15,717 nucleotides of DNA, taken from contig CAZOKZ010000088.1 in assembly GCA_964580585.1 (NCBI GenBank), positions 1 to 15,717 of the forward strand. The letters run 5' to 3'. Under the pieces are notes generated by a model, which was not told the origin of the DNA, searched no databases, and saw only the letters and a list, made by a program, of their open reading frames with translations. The stretch comes from CAZOKZ01 sp964580585 (GTDB lineage Bacteria; Sumerlaeota; Sumerlaeia; SLMS01; JAHLLQ01). The translations under genes and the position numbers were made by a program. Shown here one piece after another: positions 12,501-15,500 of the stretch. The number at the start of each line of letters is the position of its first letter. Position 1 is the first letter of the stretch.

Positions 12501-15500
12501 GCGGACGATACGCTGACGTTTGGCGTGCGCTATACGACGACGGAAATTCCGAAGACGCCGGTTAAGTTGCGTACGACGGTGGTTTATCCGATCGGCCAGG
12601 GGCCGGCGCCTGCGGTGACGCGCGCGGAGTTGGAGTTCGATCCAAGCGATTTCATCTATGAAAATGACGAAATCTATTATTATGTGGATTCGTCGTTCGA
12701 TGTGCAGCATCCGATTTCCGGAACGTATCAGTTGTCGGTGCAGATCGATTCTGAAAACGTTGTGAATGAGAACGATGAGGCAAACAACTCGGTGTCGTTT
12801 GCTTACCAGGTGGTGTTCCCGCCAACGGGTAACCTGGTTGTGTCGAATTTGCAGTTCAGCGAGCAGCCTCCGTTTGCAGTGGGTCAGTCGATCGAAACGA
12901 CGGCAACGCTCAAGGCGGTTGGCGGTAGCTTTACCAACATTCCGGTGACGGTGACGTTAGGCGATCCTTCGACGGGCGAGCCGGTGCTTCACGCAGTGAC
13001 GCCTCAAACGGTGTCGTCGCTTGGGGACGGAGAGTCGGTTGCGCTGAATTACACGATTTCGTTCGATCAGGAATACGAAGGCGATTTTGCTCTCGCGGCA
13101 AATATCGGTCGTGAATTGAACGAATTGTATTATTGGGATAACATGGTCAAGCGGTCGATTCGCGTGGTTCCGGCCAATGAAATCGATCTGGCGGATTTGA
13201 TGGATCACCCGGACCCGCGGTTCAAATTCTCCGCCCTGGTTCCGAGCGAAGTGACGCAGTCCGATTCGCCATCCGATTGGGTCGATCTGGGGTCGCTTGT
13301 TGTTAATGGCGGCAAGGTTGATGTGGCGGCGCCGTTCAAAGTGCAAATATTCGACGGAAGACCAGATGGGGATTTCCGTAGTGTTGTGGCGGAAACGATT
13401 CTCGATCCGCTGGATGAGGGCGAAACGCAGTGGCCGTTGTGGAGCGATGCGTGGAATACGTCAAACGCTTCGCTTGGCGCCCATGATTTGTGGTTGGCCA
13501 TCGATTCGGCGAACCACTTGGCGGGTACCCCTGCCAGCGTTTCCGGCGAGGCATCGCAGACGCCGCTGTTGGCGTGGAAGCTGGCCGATCAGGGCGGACT
13601 TCATGTTTCGGGCCTGAGTGCAGCCGAATCGGCAATGGGCGTGAAAGTTGAAGCTTACGCGACGACAAGTACGCTGGCGGCCGATTGGACGTTGATCGGT
13701 TCGTGGGATTCGATTCATGGCTATGTGCATGAAACTGTGGATGCAACCTCCGGGACAATCGACGTCTGGCAGGCAAGCGAGCCGATGCCGCTTCTGCTGG
13801 TGATGGAAACGCTCGATGGCAGTGCGTTCCCGGACCGCGATACGCCGTGGAATCTGAGCATGGCGCTTTACGACGACGCGGGGACGACGGAAACGGTTTC
13901 GATTTACGATGTCGATATGGCGCTTCCGGAAAACGTTTTTGCGGACGATAGCGTGACGACGGGTCCGTGGAGCAATCGCACGGCGCTCTGGGTGGCTGAC
14001 GATGGTTCATCGTATTTCACGCGCAAATTGCACTTGGCGCGCGATTTCAACGTGCTCGGCACGGGCGAAGCGCTCGAACCGGACATGACGGCAAGCGCGG
14101 CGATGCAGGACGCCAGCGGCAGCGTGGTGGAAACCGACGAACTGCTGAACAACCGTGCACGAGCTTCGGTGAACGTTGTTCCGGGTCCGAAGGACTTGCG
14201 CATTTCGATCGAGGCCGTTTCTTCAACGGTTTCGATGGGCGATTCCGCTCAGTTGAACGTGACGGTTTCAAACCTGGGAACGACGGTTGATCAATTCTTC
14301 GATGTGATGGTGGAAATCTGGCCACAGGGCAGCGTTGGCCAGGGCGATCCGGTTGCCTCGATGAGCAAGGTGGTGCTGGAGCCGGTAAGTGCAAGCACCC
14401 CACGCACGCTCGCGTTCAACTGGTGGACGAACGATGGGGACGGAGACTTTGTCGCCGTGGCGACGGTCGATCCGGCTCCCTCTCGCGTTGCGGAAGACGA
14501 CGAAAATAATAATACCGCATCGGTGAATTTCACGGTGCTGAACGACTTGTCGATTTCGGTGGTTGCATCGCCCACGGTTCTCGATGTGGACGAACTGACG
14601 ACGTTGACTGTGACGGTGGACGGCACGATCTATACATCGGGCACGCTGGACCTCACCGTATTGCGCGACGATCAAACTTCTGGTGAGTGGCCGGTGGCGT
14701 TGGGCAGCCAGACGCCCTTCGATTTGAACGCGGAAACGGTGATCGAAGGTACCTGGTCGGCGGGTGAAAACACGCCTGGGCTATACCGTGCAAAAGCGCG
14801 TGTGTCGCGCCGTGTCGATGGCGCGTGGCAAATGCCGGTCGAAGTACTTTCGGATGCGTTCGAGGTACTCGCCGACGTGAATCTCGAAGCTGATTTGTGG
14901 ACCGACCGCGATGCGTACGATTGTGGCGAGCCGGTTCGGATGACGGCGTCTATTGCTAACCGCAGCCGTAATGCTCCGGTTGGTGAAATGAACGTCGCCA
15001 TCACGGTCGAGGATTCGGCGGGCAACGTGCTCTTTGGCACGTCGAAGCTCATCAGCGGTCTGGCCAAGGATCAGCGTGTGCCGGTGTCCTTCGTGTGGCA
15101 GGATCCGTTGTCGTTCGATCCGGACGTGACGGCTTACGTGAGTGTTACGGAACTCGAAGGCGCAGCGACCGCTTCGGCACAAACGGCATTTACCTTGTGT
15201 CCGTGGCCGGGCGTGGTGCTTCAGCCCGATTTGCTGGCAAACGATGGCAGCGAGACACTTTATCGCCAGACGCCGGATGCGCGGCTCGAGTTGGATCTGC
15301 CGGGCGTTGCATTGGGGACGGAGAGCGATATCCTCGTGATGATTGGCGATACGGAATCGCTTGCTTTGCCGGTTGCGTATCAACGCAACCTGTTCCCGAA
15401 CGCTGATCTTGCCAACGATACAGCCGGTTTGCCGGTCTTCTGGCAGGCAGGCGCGGGCGGCTCGCATGTGTCACCGGTCGCGGATGCGACGGACGCTGTT

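Noticed and set aside
13336..14010. Minus-strand open frame of 224 codons
   Set aside because: Antisense to the giant gene, Pro/Ser/Arg-rich low-complexity translation, overlapping other antisense frames; composition artefact.
14781..15467. Minus-strand open frame of 228 codons
   Set aside because: It lies wholly antisense to the intact giant frame in a GC-rich stretch where TCG/GAT/ACG codons keep the opposite strand open. The translation is Arg/His/Ile-rich with no domain and no convincing ribosome binding site.
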